Positions 40,601-48,279 of a stretch of 49,467 bases of DNA are shown one piece after another. The notes beneath the pieces are model-generated. The model was not told the DNA's origin, did not search any database, and saw only the letters and a program-made list of their open reading frames with translations. Positions within the stretch are counted from its first letter, which is position 1, and every line of letters starts with the position of its first letter. Source of the DNA: an uncultured Alistipes sp. (lineage in GTDB: Bacteria; Bacteroidota; Bacteroidia; Bacteroidales; Rikenellaceae); assembly GCA_937911745.1 (NCBI GenBank), contig CALDPX010000021.1, forward strand, positions 1 through 49,467, in the 5' to 3' direction. Position numbers and translations under genes: made by a program.

Positions 40601-40765
40601 GAACTCGTCAATGAATTTGACCGCAGTTTGGAGATTGCCGAACTCTTCTTCGGTATGACCCGCAACGAGCAGGGACAGCCCGAGGCTATGGTTGCTCCCG
40701 TCAGTGACCGCACTCGCGAGGAGTTCCTTAGGAGTATAGACGGATACTTCCTAATTGAAAATTAA
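37616..40765 (+). CDS. DUF2723 / GT117-family membrane glycosyltransferase-like protein
   Basis: 1,049 residues from ATG 37,616. The N-terminal DUF2723 signature is complete: TAEPSASFWDCGEFIPTSYKLEVGHPPGAPLF (27-57), with the acidic and Asp/Glu pair resembling GT-C protein-O-mannosyltransferases. About ten to twelve membrane helices reach to residue ~600, followed by a ~440-residue soluble C-terminal part (DNDTYPMWYNQEVEGVRPDVRIMNQSYLGGGWYIEEM...). The topology suggests lipid-linked sugar transfer to an extracytoplasmic acceptor. The acceptor is unknown; Bacteroidota O-glycosylate many exported proteins. Its own promoter and a 21-nt gap to the esterase suggest joint transcription. Confidence 0.85.
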   Translation: MKAYKRLNNLLGWGVFLISLVVYVLTAEPSASFWDCGEFIPTSYKLEVGHPPGAPLFMMIANFFTQFAFGDVEKVAFLVNLMSCVASAATIMFLFWTITHIARRMTTRREEEPSKAKTIAIMGAGLVGALAYTFTDTFWFSAVEAEVYALSSLMTAVVVWAILRWEDVADQKGNERWLVFIAYMMGLSIGVHILNLLTIPALVFVYYFRKTDKVTTKGIIYSTLISGALILFLNSIVIPYTTQIGAWFDRVLNSVGVPVNVGFAIYAVLLFVALGVGIWLTQKRGLKIANLAITALTVVLIGYSSYASVIIRASANPPMNSNDPDNPYALLYLLNREQYEAQPILSGVSYAAPVEDVTYRTKYYVNDEGKYVGEKTVSGYTYPDEFKMLFPRMWSSNERHIEGYESWGRVKGRRVRYAGETYTVPTFGENLRYFFDYQLNFMYWRYFLWNFVGRQSDNQSVGEITDGNWLSGIKPIDEAMLGPQDNLPDEMAQNKGRNCYYFLPFILGLVGLLWQLGKNPRYFTVVMWLFVMMGVALVVYFNSPPGEPRERDYVYAGSFYAFCMWIGFGVLAVSEWLQKVLKKNKAVPAVVATVVCLSVPTILAAENWDDHDRSGRYVMRDMGYNYLSTVLPNSIIINFGDNDTYPMWYNQEVEGVRPDVRIMNQSYLGGGWYIEEMKQTYNESAPVPFSFPKEKYMYANDYIFVEDVVDYRVDLKQAMSVVKSESPATKIAYSDDLKFDFLPQHKLSLPVNKENVIKAGIVKPEDAHLILDSIELNITKSTLEKPEVMILDMLAELDWSRPVYFVQPNLLKGLGITDYLQYDGYAYRLVPIKTPVESVAEMGRIDTDYLYNNIMNVYRYGNVKDESVYIDNFSRYNINSTQIRGGFARLADALVREGRTQEAVEVLDRGVEELPFSQVPHGYQSFPYIDAYYFAGATDKGDALALDFARDITQKLYYYFTFPDSKQPFVENELVDEFQYLEHLIYSVLLPHERYELVNEFDRSLEIAELFFGMTRNEQGQPEAMVAPVSDRTREEFLRSIDGYFLIEN

Positions 40766-40786
40766 ACTCTGACTGCTGAACGCTGA

Positions 40787-41923
40787 ATGCTGAATACAAA
40801 ACACACCATACTGATAATCGCTCTGCTGCTGGCTGGTGCTTTGCACATCGAAGCACAAGAGGTTGTGGGGAGGTTGCCACAAGGGTGGCAGCCACAAACA
40901 TCCTACCCTCTGGCGTGGAGTGGCAAGGGCGAATTTGAGGAGTGGCGTACCACTGCTCGCGAGAAGTTGGTGGAACTGATGGGCATAGCACCCAAAGCAC
41001 CCACAAGCACCTCCTACCGCACACTCGCCACGGAGCATCGCGAGGGCTACACAGCCCACAAAATACTCTTCGAGGTGTCGGAGTGTAACCAGATGGTGGC
41101 ATATCTGCTTGTTCCCGATGGCGAGGGACCCTTCCCCGCCCTGCTGGCACTCCACGACCACGGCGCAAAGTTCTCCATAGGCAAGGAGAAGATGGTGCGC
41201 CCCATTGAGGAGAGCGAGGAGGTGGTGCGGGAGGCTGAGGAGTGGAGCCACAAGTGCTATGACGGAGTCTTTACGGGCGACCTGCTTGCTCAGCAGGGAT
41301 ATGTAGTACTCGCCACCGATGCCCTATTGTGGGGCAATAGGGGCGAGGGTAAAGAGGGGCGTAAGACCACCTACGACACACAACAAGCACTCGCCTCCAA
41401 CTGCCTGAAATTGGGTACCACGCTTGTAGGTATCATAACGTGGGATGATATTAGGAGTGTGGAGTTTCTCGCCTCGCAGGAGTTTGTCGATTCCGAGCGC
41501 ATAGGTGTCTATGGTCACTCTATGGGTGGTCATAGGGCTTGGATGGTGGCGGCACTCTCCGAGAGGGTGAGGGCTACGGCTGCCATCTGCTGGATGGCGA
41601 CTGCCGAAGCACTGTTGCGCGAGGGCAACAACGAACTCAAAGGCGGCTCGGCATTCACTATGCAGATACCCCTTGTGAGCCGCTGGATGGACAATCCCGA
41701 CATAGCATCTCTCATCTGCCCACGAGAGGCACTCTTCATCAACGGCTCCGAGGATAAACTCTTCCCTGCGGGTGTAGAGGAGGCTTTCGAGAAGATGAGA
41801 AGCGTGTGGCAATCGCGTGGTGCAGGCAAGGCTCTGCGTTGTCATATCTACCCCTCGCCGCACTATTTCGGCAAGGAGATGCAACTTGCGGTAGCAGAAT
41901 TTTTCGACAGCGTTTTGAAATAG
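40787..41923 (+). CDS. Secreted alpha/beta hydrolase (acetyl-xylan-esterase/dienelactone-hydrolase-like)
   Basis: 378 residues; signal peptide 1-23 (ILIIALLLAGALHIEAQ). Nucleophile elbow GHSMGG with S245 (VYGHSMGGHRAW), acid in NGSEDKLFPAG, and His in YPSPHYFGKEM. It resembles the Abhydrolase_7/acetyl-xylan-esterase-like family of Bacteroidota, with an N-terminal ~80-residue segment ahead of the hydrolase core and two Trp-rich loops. Substrate likely an acylated carbohydrate in the periplasm, by family only. Confidence 0.78.
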   Translation: MLNTKHTILIIALLLAGALHIEAQEVVGRLPQGWQPQTSYPLAWSGKGEFEEWRTTAREKLVELMGIAPKAPTSTSYRTLATEHREGYTAHKILFEVSECNQMVAYLLVPDGEGPFPALLALHDHGAKFSIGKEKMVRPIEESEEVVREAEEWSHKCYDGVFTGDLLAQQGYVVLATDALLWGNRGEGKEGRKTTYDTQQALASNCLKLGTTLVGIITWDDIRSVEFLASQEFVDSERIGVYGHSMGGHRAWMVAALSERVRATAAICWMATAEALLREGNNELKGGSAFTMQIPLVSRWMDNPDIASLICPREALFINGSEDKLFPAGVEEAFEKMRSVWQSRGAGKALRCHIYPSPHYFGKEMQLAVAEFFDSVLK

Positions 41924-41940
41924 CGCAACTATGGATGGAG

Positions 41941-41972
41941 TTTGGGAATTCCAACTTTAATCCATACTTTTG
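41941..41972 (+). promoter_or_regulatory. Promoter of the queuosine-precursor transporter gene
   Basis: TTTG (41,941-41,944), 20-bp spacer, TACTTTTG (41,965-41,972), one of the best matches in the window. It sets the start at ATG 41,996. Confidence 0.82.
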
Positions 41973-41995
41973 TGGCACAAAACATCTTTATTATT

Positions 41996-42745
41996 ATGGA
42001 AAACAAGGTTTCGGACAACCCTTTCAAAACCGACGAGCGCAAGTGGCACATACCCCCTATTGTCACACAGGCGGACAAAGGAAAGGGAGATATGGTGCGC
42101 TCAAAAACTCTCAGTAGCAATTCTTTACTTTTGATTGCAACCTCACTCTTTGTGACGCTCTATTTGGTGTCGAATGTTATGGCAGTGAAGGTTGTGAGCC
42201 TCTTTGGGATATTCTATTTCGATGCGGGCACCATAACATTCCCTCTTGCCTATATGCTGGGCGATGTGCTGACCGAGATATGGGGCTACCGCACCTCGCG
42301 CAAGGTTATCATCCTCACCCTCCTTTGTAATGTGCTGATGGTGGTCTGCACCCGCATAGGTGTGGCTATGCCCTCGCCCGACTATCTTGCGGAAACTGCC
42401 ACAGCCTACAACACCATCTTCGACTACGTTCCACGCATAGTCCTCGGCTCACTTGTGGGCTTTCTGCTGGGCGAACTCTCCAATGCGTGGTGTATGGAAC
42501 GGCTCAAAAAGGCTACCGGTGGTCGCCACCTGTGGCTCCGCACTATTGGCAGTTCTATGGTCGGCTACCTTTTCGACTCGCTACCCTTTGTTCTGATAGC
42601 CTTTGCGGGCGTTGTGACAACCCACGACCTTGTGGCGATGATTGTACTGCAATATCTGCTCAAACTCGCCATAGAGATTGTCTTTGGCACTCCGCTTGCC
42701 TACGCTGCCATAGGTTGGATAAAACGACACATAGCCGAGAGGTAA
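41996..42745 (+). CDS. yhhQ: Queuosine precursor transporter, YhhQ/VUT family
   Basis: 249 residues from ATG 41,996; the promoter lies between the more upstream in-frame ATG and this one. Six membrane helices. Family segments: SLFVTLYLVSNVMAVKVVSLFG, DAGTITFPLAYMLGDVLTEIWGYR, PRIVLGSLVGFLLGELSNAWCMERLK, LRTIGSSMVGYLFDSLPF. YhhQ imports preQ0/preQ1 in E. coli; relatives import queuine or queuosine. An N-terminal ~45-residue basic extension precedes the first helix. The radical-SAM gene starts 1 nt after the stop, so the two are co-expressed. Confidence 0.88.
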   Translation: MENKVSDNPFKTDERKWHIPPIVTQADKGKGDMVRSKTLSSNSLLLIATSLFVTLYLVSNVMAVKVVSLFGIFYFDAGTITFPLAYMLGDVLTEIWGYRTSRKVIILTLLCNVLMVVCTRIGVAMPSPDYLAETATAYNTIFDYVPRIVLGSLVGFLLGELSNAWCMERLKKATGGRHLWLRTIGSSMVGYLFDSLPFVLIAFAGVVTTHDLVAMIVLQYLLKLAIEIVFGTPLAYAAIGWIKRHIAER

Positions 42746-42746
42746 T

Positions 42747-43430
42747 ATGCAACGCTACTCGCTCATAACCACAAAGTTTCCGCGCGAATTTGTGCTCCTG
42801 CAAGGCTATGGGTGCCGTTGGCACAAGTGCACCTTCTGCGACTATCACACCGATTGCAGTACCAACCCCTTTGAGGTTAACCGCAGGGTGTTGGAGCGTG
42901 TGACGGGCGAGTTTGGGGTGCTGGATATTATCAATTCGGGCTCGGCAATGGAACTCGACAGCCAAACGGTGGCTCTGATACGACAAATCATCAAGGAACG
43001 CAATATCCACACCCTCTGGTTCGAGGCTCACTATATGTATCGCAGTCAGTTGGAGAGTTTTGCGGCACAGTTTGCACCTGCGGAGGTGAAATTCAGGTGT
43101 GGAGTGGAGAGTTTCGATGGCTCGCTACGCAGGGAGTGGAACAAGGACATTGCCCCCGATGTGGAGCCCGAAGATATTGCTCGCCACTTTCGGGGTGTCT
43201 GCCTCTTGGTGGGCGTGGAGGGACAAACTCGCAGCCAGATACTCGCCGACATAGCCACTGCCGACCTTTTGTTTGAGTATTACAGCGTCAATCTCTTCTG
43301 TCCCAACACCACAGCCGTGAGGCGTGACAAAGGACTTGCGGAATGGTTCGTGCGGGAGGTCTACCCCACTCTACGGGACAATCCCAAAGCCGAAGTATTG
43401 ATAGAAAATACCGACCTCGGAGTCGGATAG
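42747..43430 (+). CDS. Small radical SAM protein paired with the queuosine-precursor transporter
   Basis: 227 residues. The Cys cluster near the N-terminus is C23-x4-C28-x2-C31 (GCRWHKCTFCDYH), one residue longer than the classical CX3CX2C, with C37 close by. Later segments (NSGSAMELD, FEAHYMYRSQLESF, KFRCGVESFDGSLRREWNK, LLVGVEGQTRSQILADI) fit a radical-SAM barrel without extra domains. Translational coupling to the transporter suggests action on the imported deazapurine, for example as a queuosine-phosphate lyase like clostridial QueL, but this is inference. The C-terminus leads into a 25-bp palindromic terminator. Confidence 0.75.
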   Translation: MQRYSLITTKFPREFVLLQGYGCRWHKCTFCDYHTDCSTNPFEVNRRVLERVTGEFGVLDIINSGSAMELDSQTVALIRQIIKERNIHTLWFEAHYMYRSQLESFAAQFAPAEVKFRCGVESFDGSLRREWNKDIAPDVEPEDIARHFRGVCLLVGVEGQTRSQILADIATADLLFEYYSVNLFCPNTTAVRRDKGLAEWFVREVYPTLRDNPKAEVLIENTDLGVG

Positions 43431-43479
43431 AATAAGCAACACCCAAACTGCCGAGCAGTTTGGGTGTTGCTTATTCTAT
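43427..43479. terminator. 25-bp perfect bidirectional palindrome
   Basis: Arms 43,427-43,451 and 43,455-43,479, loop CGA. The radical-SAM stop TAG (43,428-43,430) lies in the left arm, and argS on the opposite strand ends at 43,492. Longest perfect stem in the window. Confidence 0.92.
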
Positions 43480-43491
43480 GCGGTATATCTC

Positions 43492-45270
43492 CTACATCCT
43501 TTCGGGTACCTCAATGCCCATCAGAGCCATACCCCTGCCGATGATGTCGGCAACCGTGGCACTCAGAAGCACTCGGAAAGCCCTTACACTCTCGCGCTCC
43601 TCGCGCAAGATGGAGTGGTCGTGATAGTATCCGTTGTACATCTTTGCCAAGTCGTAGATGTAGGCACCGACAACGCTGGGCGAGTAGGTTGCAGCAGCTT
43701 GCTGAACTGTCTGGGGGAAGTCGGCGAGGTACTTGATAAGTTCCACCTCCTCGGGAATGAGGCTCAATCCCTCTGCCACTGCGCCGCAAATGCCTGCCTC
43801 GGCAGCCTTGCGCAATACGGAGCGGATGCGTGCATAGGTATACTGAATGAAGGGACCTGTGTTGCCGTTGAAGTCGATACTCTCGCGGGGGTTGAAGAGC
43901 ATAGTCTTCTTGGGGTCTACTTTCAGGATGAAGTATTTGAGCGCGCCCAAGCCCACGATGCGTGCTATCTCCTCCTGCTCCTCGGGAGTCATACCATCGA
44001 GTTTGCCGAGTTCCTCGGACATCTCGCGGGCGGTTTGAACCATATCCTCAATAAGGTCATCGGCATCCACTACCGTACCCTCCCTCGATTTCATCTTACC
44101 CTCTGGCAACTCCACCATACCGTAGGAGAGGTGGTAGATGTTGTCGCTCCACTCGTAGCCCATCTTCTTCAAGACGAGTTTCAGCACCTGGAAGTGGTAG
44201 TTCTGCTCGTTACCTACAACGTAGATGATACCATCGAGGTTCTCGTCCCTCTGGCGCGAGAGTGCTGTGCCGAGGTCTTGTGTCATATAGACACTTGTGC
44301 CATCACCCCTCAGGAGGAGTTTTTCGTCCAAGCCGTCTGCCGTAAGGTCAATCCATACCGAGCCATCCTCGCGGCGGTAGAAGACACCCTTCTGCAAGCC
44401 GTCTGCCACAATATCCTTACCCAAAAGGTAGGTCTGCGACTCGTAATATACCTTGTCGAAGCCGACACCCATAGCCTTGTAAGTGGCATCGAAGCCCTCA
44501 TACACCCAACCGTTCATCTTCTCCCAGAGAGCATATACTTCCTGGTCGTGTGCCTCCCACTTTTGGAGCATCGTGCGAGCCTCCTTCATAATGGGAGCCT
44601 CCTTCTTTGCCTCCTCTTCGTCCATACCACCCTCTACGAGTTCTTTGATTTGGGCTTTGTAGTGTTTGTCGAACTCAACGTAGTACTTACCCACGAGGTG
44701 ATCGCCCTTCATACCGCTCGACTCGGGGGTTTCGCCCTCGCCATAGAGTTTCCAAGCGAGCATACTCTTGCAGATGTGAATACCGCGGTCGTTCACAAGG
44801 TTTGCTTTGATGACTTTGTAGCCTGCCGCTTCGAGAATTTGCGATACGGAGTAGCCCAGAAGGTTGTTGCGAACGTGACCGAGGTGGAGGGGTTTGTTGG
44901 TGTTGGGCGAGGAGTACTCCACCATCAGCGTCTTGCCATTGCGGGGTGCTATGCCGTAGTTCTCGGCAGAGGTAATCTTACGAAATTCTCCAAGCCAAAA
45001 ATCCGCCCTCAGCGAGATGTTCAAAAAGCCCTTTATGGTGTTGGTGCTCTCTACAAAGGGGCACTCCTTAACCAACACTTCGCCAATCTCGTTGGCAGTA
45101 GCATCGGGCGATTTGCGGCTACGTTTCAAAAGAGGGAAAACCACAAGCGTGTAGTCGCCTGTGAACTCCTTACGTGTCTTTTGCAGTTGGAGAGTAAGAC
45201 CGTCCAAAGGACCATATAGTTTCTCTACCGAGGCATTTACCGCCTCCAAAAGTGTCTGTTCGATAGTCAT
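43492..45270 (-). CDS. argS: Arginyl-tRNA synthetase
   Basis: 592 residues, class I. The Add-1 N-terminal domain (1-95) is followed by the HIGH motif HLGH (129-132, in SPNTNKPLHLGHVRNN), the family DLGTAL segment (VYMTQDLGTALSR), and the C-terminal DALR anticodon-binding domain (PFIQYTYARIRSVLRKA...). ArgRS lacks a strict KMSKS; GKMKSREGTVV here serves that role. It ligates Arg to tRNA-Arg, one of which (UCU) is at 47.9 kb. The gene is divergent from dusB with back-to-back promoters. Confidence 0.96.
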   Translation of the reverse strand: MTIEQTLLEAVNASVEKLYGPLDGLTLQLQKTRKEFTGDYTLVVFPLLKRSRKSPDATANEIGEVLVKECPFVESTNTIKGFLNISLRADFWLGEFRKITSAENYGIAPRNGKTLMVEYSSPNTNKPLHLGHVRNNLLGYSVSQILEAAGYKVIKANLVNDRGIHICKSMLAWKLYGEGETPESSGMKGDHLVGKYYVEFDKHYKAQIKELVEGGMDEEEAKKEAPIMKEARTMLQKWEAHDQEVYALWEKMNGWVYEGFDATYKAMGVGFDKVYYESQTYLLGKDIVADGLQKGVFYRREDGSVWIDLTADGLDEKLLLRGDGTSVYMTQDLGTALSRQRDENLDGIIYVVGNEQNYHFQVLKLVLKKMGYEWSDNIYHLSYGMVELPEGKMKSREGTVVDADDLIEDMVQTAREMSEELGKLDGMTPEEQEEIARIVGLGALKYFILKVDPKKTMLFNPRESIDFNGNTGPFIQYTYARIRSVLRKAAEAGICGAVAEGLSLIPEEVELIKYLADFPQTVQQAAATYSPSVVGAYIYDLAKMYNGYYHDHSILREERESVRAFRVLLSATVADIIGRGMALMGIEVPERM

Positions 45271-45310
45271 TGCTTTATCTTATTTTTATTCCTTTGCATT
45301 GTTTAGAGCG

Positions 45311-45328
45311 CAAATATAACTATTTTTG
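45311..45328. promoter_or_regulatory. Back-to-back -7 boxes for argS and dusB
   Basis: Minus TATATTTG at 45,311-45,318 (argS, 41 nt before ATG) and plus TATTTTTG at 45,321-45,328 (dusB), with TTG at 45,299-45,301 giving a 19-bp spacer. The two promoters overlap, so their use should be mutually exclusive or coupled. Confidence 0.75.
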
Positions 45329-45346
45329 GGGCAAAATTAGCAAACA

Positions 45347-46369
45347 GTGAAGATAGGAAAGATAGATTTTGGCGAAAAGCCCATTTTTTTAGCTCCAATG
45401 GAGGATGTTACCGACCCTTCGTTCCGTCAGTTGTGCAAGGAGTTTGGTGCGGATATGGTCACTACGGAGTTTGTGTCGTCCGATGGTCTATTCCACGGAG
45501 CCGAGAAGACGTTTCGCAAACTGAACGTGTCGGACACCGAACGCCCCGTAGCCATACAAATTTATGGTCATCTGATTGAGCCTATGGTCGAGGCTGCAAA
45601 GTTGGCAGAGAGGGCTAATCCCGATGTCATAGATATCAATTTCGGCTGCCCGATGAAGAAAATCGCCGGTAGGGGTGCGGGTAGCGGTATGATGAAGGAT
45701 GTGCCTCTGATGGTGGAGATGACCCGCCAGATTGTAGATGCAGTAAAGTTGCCCGTAACGGTCAAAACCCGACTCGGCTGGGATGACGACAACAAGAACA
45801 TTGAAGAGATTGCCGAGCGACTCCAAGATGTTGGTATTCAGGCACTCACAATTCACGGCAGGACCCGTTCACAGATGTACCGCGGTGAGGCGGATTGGAC
45901 ACTCATCGGCAAGGTCAAAAACAACCCTCGCATACACATCCCCATCATCGGCAATGGCGACATCACTTCGGCAACTCGTGCTGCCGAGTGTTTCGACAAG
46001 TATGGTGTGGATGCGGTGATGATAGGCAGGGCTACCTACGGCAGACCTTGGATATTCCGCGAGTGCAAGCACTTTATCTCCACGGGCGAGGAGTTGCCCC
46101 AGCCTTCGGTGCCAGAGCGTGTGGAGATTGCCAAGCACCACCTCGACCTTTCGCTGGCTGCCAAGGGCGACTTTGTGGGCATCATCGAAATGCGCCGCCA
46201 CTTCTCCAACTACTTCAAGGGGCTGCCCGACTTCAAGCAAACCCGTATGAAACTCGTGACAAGTTACGACCCGGAGGAGATACGCGCCCTCTTGGACTAC
46301 ACTGCCGAGCGTTGGCGCGACTATGACTTTTCGCAGGTTATCCCTGCCCCACTCTCCCACGATATCTAA
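45347..46369 (+). CDS. dusB: tRNA-dihydrouridine synthase (DusB-like)
   Basis: 340 residues, GTG start (45,347) placed 19 nt after its -7 box; no nearer ATG fits the conserved N-terminus (IFLAPMEDVTDPSFRQLC). FMN-binding TIM barrel with catalytic C101 in INFGCPMKKIAGRGAGSGMM, then TVKTRLGW, LTIHGRTRSQMYRGEADW, IIGNGDITS and DAVMIGRATYGRPWIF. The C-terminal helical domain (EMRRHFSNYFKGLPDFKQTR) recognises tRNA. It reduces uridines in the D-loop with NADPH. Confidence 0.94.
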   Translation: MKIGKIDFGEKPIFLAPMEDVTDPSFRQLCKEFGADMVTTEFVSSDGLFHGAEKTFRKLNVSDTERPVAIQIYGHLIEPMVEAAKLAERANPDVIDINFGCPMKKIAGRGAGSGMMKDVPLMVEMTRQIVDAVKLPVTVKTRLGWDDDNKNIEEIAERLQDVGIQALTIHGRTRSQMYRGEADWTLIGKVKNNPRIHIPIIGNGDITSATRAAECFDKYGVDAVMIGRATYGRPWIFRECKHFISTGEELPQPSVPERVEIAKHHLDLSLAAKGDFVGIIEMRRHFSNYFKGLPDFKQTRMKLVTSYDPEEIRALLDYTAERWRDYDFSQVIPAPLSHDI

Positions 46370-46485
46370 ACGCTATTGCATGCTGTACTAAGCGTTTCAT
46401 ACCACGCCACAACACCGCCAAATGACGAGTTGAGCCAAGATAAAGTTTAATAATAAAGAGTTACAGCAACTCGGTTTACAATATG

Positions 46486-47349
46486 CTATTTTCTGTCGGC
46501 GGGTTTGAAAATTTTGCTCAACCACGAGGAGGATGGCGACTCGCTGTCACTCCTCGCTTGTTGGCGATTACCTTGTGCAAGCCTCATGAGTTCGGCTTTG
46601 AGTTCCGTTTCACTCAATCCACGCCTTATCTTGCCCTTCTGAGCCACCGAAATGGAGCCCGTCTCCTCGCTCACTACAACCACAATGGCGTCACTCTCCT
46701 CACACAAACCCATAGCCGCCCTATGGCGCATTCCAAACGATAAGGGCACCTCGCTCTTGGTGGAAGGCAGCACGCACTTAGCAGCCACAATCCTACCTCC
46801 GCCCACGACCATTGCGCCATCGTGCAGAGGAGAGTTTTTGAAAAAGATGTTTTTGATAAGCGAAGGGTCGATGTTGGCGTCAATCTCTACACCCGTGGAT
46901 ATAATGTCATCCAAAGAGCCGTCTTGCTTGATGACAATAAGCGCACCCGTAAGAGTAGAACTCATATCACCACACGCACTGACAATGGGATCGATAACAT
47001 TGTCGATATTCTCGTGCTCTCCTTTCGAAGGATTGAGAAGTTTGTAGATGACCGCGAGCGGACCGGTCTGCTGGCTGCGAGAGCCGAGGGTTTGGAGAAA
47101 TTTGCGTATCTCACTCTGGAAGATGATGATAAGCGCAATAAGTCCGACACTAACCACCGAGCCCAAGATGCCCGACATTAGTTCCATATTGAAGGCTCGA
47201 GCCACAATCCACGACACATAAATCACCAAAATACCCGCCAAAATGCTCGTTGCCTGAGTACCGCGAATAAGTTTATAGATGTAGTACATGATGATTGCCA
47301 CCATCAGGATATCAACCACATCGAATAGCGTCATCTTAATAAAACCCAT
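46486..47349 (-). CDS. cdaA: Diadenylate cyclase CdaA (c-di-AMP synthase)
   Basis: 287 residues. Three N-terminal membrane helices (about 10-26, 33-52, 60-78), a short coiled linker, and a DisA_N/DAC domain with DGA (177-179, PLHDGAMVV) and RHR (208-210, GMRHRAAMG). It condenses two ATP to cyclic di-AMP, which controls K+ and cell-wall homeostasis. The C-terminal ~30 residues are Ser-rich and variable (SDSESPSSSW). No CdaR or GlmM partner lies beside it; a small basic protein gene is just upstream on the same strand. Confidence 0.94.
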   Translation of the reverse strand: MGFIKMTLFDVVDILMVAIIMYYIYKLIRGTQATSILAGILVIYVSWIVARAFNMELMSGILGSVVSVGLIALIIIFQSEIRKFLQTLGSRSQQTGPLAVIYKLLNPSKGEHENIDNVIDPIVSACGDMSSTLTGALIVIKQDGSLDDIISTGVEIDANIDPSLIKNIFFKNSPLHDGAMVVGGGRIVAAKCVLPSTKSEVPLSFGMRHRAAMGLCEESDAIVVVVSEETGSISVAQKGKIRRGLSETELKAELMRLAQGNRQQARSDSESPSSSWLSKIFKPADRK

Positions 47350-47397
47350 ATATACCCAACTTATTTATATCCACACTTTAACACAATCCTTATTGCT

Positions 47398-47616
47398 TTA
47401 ATCTCTATTGCCAAAAATTTTAGAGAAGAGCCATAAATCGACCAAACGGTGTCTTGCATCCTCACTATGGCGAGTGCCATAATGCTTGGTGAGTTCGTTG
47501 CGATAATAGCCTCCCGACGACTCTCTACGGACATATCTGCGAGGAGTTACCTCCTCGTTACGCCTCGAAATGGAGTCGTGCAACAACTTCCACAAAATCA
47601 AATCACTAAAATCCAT
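47398..47616 (-). CDS. Small basic hypothetical protein
   Basis: 72 residues from ATG 47,616 (MDFSDLILWKLLHDSISRR); an ATG four codons earlier (47,628) is possible. An N-terminal amphipathic helix is followed by a strongly basic Arg-rich middle (RRNEEVTPRRYVRRE, RHSEDARHRL) and a hydrophobic end (LVDLWLFSKIFG). I do not recognise it. In its favour: an excellent promoter on the same strand (TTG at 47,693-47,695, 19-bp spacer, TATTTTTG at 47,666-47,673). It lies 48 nt upstream of cdaA and may be co-transcribed with it. Confidence 0.55.
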   Translation of the reverse strand: MDFSDLILWKLLHDSISRRNEEVTPRRYVRRESSGGYYRNELTKHYGTRHSEDARHRLVDLWLFSKIFGNRD

Positions 47617-47665
47617 AATGCATAACATTTAAGGGCGTTTGGTTTCTACAACACTTGTAGTGCTA

Positions 47666-47695
47666 CAAAAATACGAAAAATAGTCGAGATTGCAA
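47666..47695 (-). promoter_or_regulatory. Promoter for the small basic protein (and perhaps cdaA)
   Basis: On minus: TTG (47,695-47,693), 19 bp, TATTTTTG (47,673-47,666). A CTACA/TGTAG hairpin lies in the short leader. Confidence 0.7.
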
Positions 47696-47802
47696 TCCTA
47701 ATAGATTATTTATTGCGTGCATAATCTACCTGCATAGACCCCCTATTGAGAGATGTGGATTTATCAAAAAGGTGTTTTTCTGTGTCGGCAGGGATTTTTT
47801 TG

Positions 47803-47833
47803 TTTGCTAAGACGGAAAAAAGTCGTAATTTTG
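47803..47833 (+). promoter_or_regulatory. Promoter upstream of tRNA-Arg
   Basis: TTTG (47,803-47,806), 19-bp spacer, TAATTTTG (47,826-47,833). The predicted start is about 90 nt before the tRNA, leaving a long leader with no gene I can see. Confidence 0.65.
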
Positions 47834-47929
47834 CCGCGCAAAGGGGTGAACGGCGAATTTGGTAGTCCCATTGTACTGCCTGTTGCCTATGGAATGTACA
47901 TTTTAATTGTACCCGTTTGCGCCACCATT

Positions 47930-48003
47930 GGTTCCGTAGCTCAGTTGGATAGAGCAACAGCCTTCTAAGCTGTAGGTCTTGGGTTCGAGCCCCAACGGAA
48001 TCA
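47930..48003 (+). tRNA. tRNA-Arg (anticodon UCU)
   Basis: 74 nt. Acceptor GGTTCCG pairs with CGGAATC (one G.U), discriminator A. D-arm GCTC/GAGC, anticodon stem ACAGC/GCTGT around CTTCTAA (UCU, decoding AGA), T-arm TTGGG/CCCAA with TTCGAGC. No CCA is encoded. Followed by an integrase remnant, so the 3' end is a likely attachment site. Confidence 0.95.
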
Positions 48004-48011
48004 CTTTTAAG

Positions 48012-48042
48012 CCTTATAACACACCCTGTTGTAAGGTTTTTT
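48012..48042 (+). terminator. Terminator after tRNA-Arg
   Basis: Stem CCTTATAACA/TGTTGTAAGG with G.U pairs, loop CACCC, then six T. Confidence 0.75.
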
Positions 48043-48279
48043 GTGTCCATACATTATTTGTAACGCAACAAAAACAATGGCAATAACACCACTAAAATGC
48101 CACATATTAGGATGTTATCCCATTACAAACCTTACAACATCTACAATGTGATGAACATCAACTACATTGGTGGTGTGAGTGTGGTATAAGGCTTGTTTTG
48201 CTCCCCAAAATGATACCTATATGTGACCACTTTTAATAGGTCTCAACAAATGCCATAACAATTTAATAACTAATGAATT

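Noticed and set aside
43615..45219. 534-codon + frame over argS
   Set aside because: Antisense of a canonical synthetase, with no motif.
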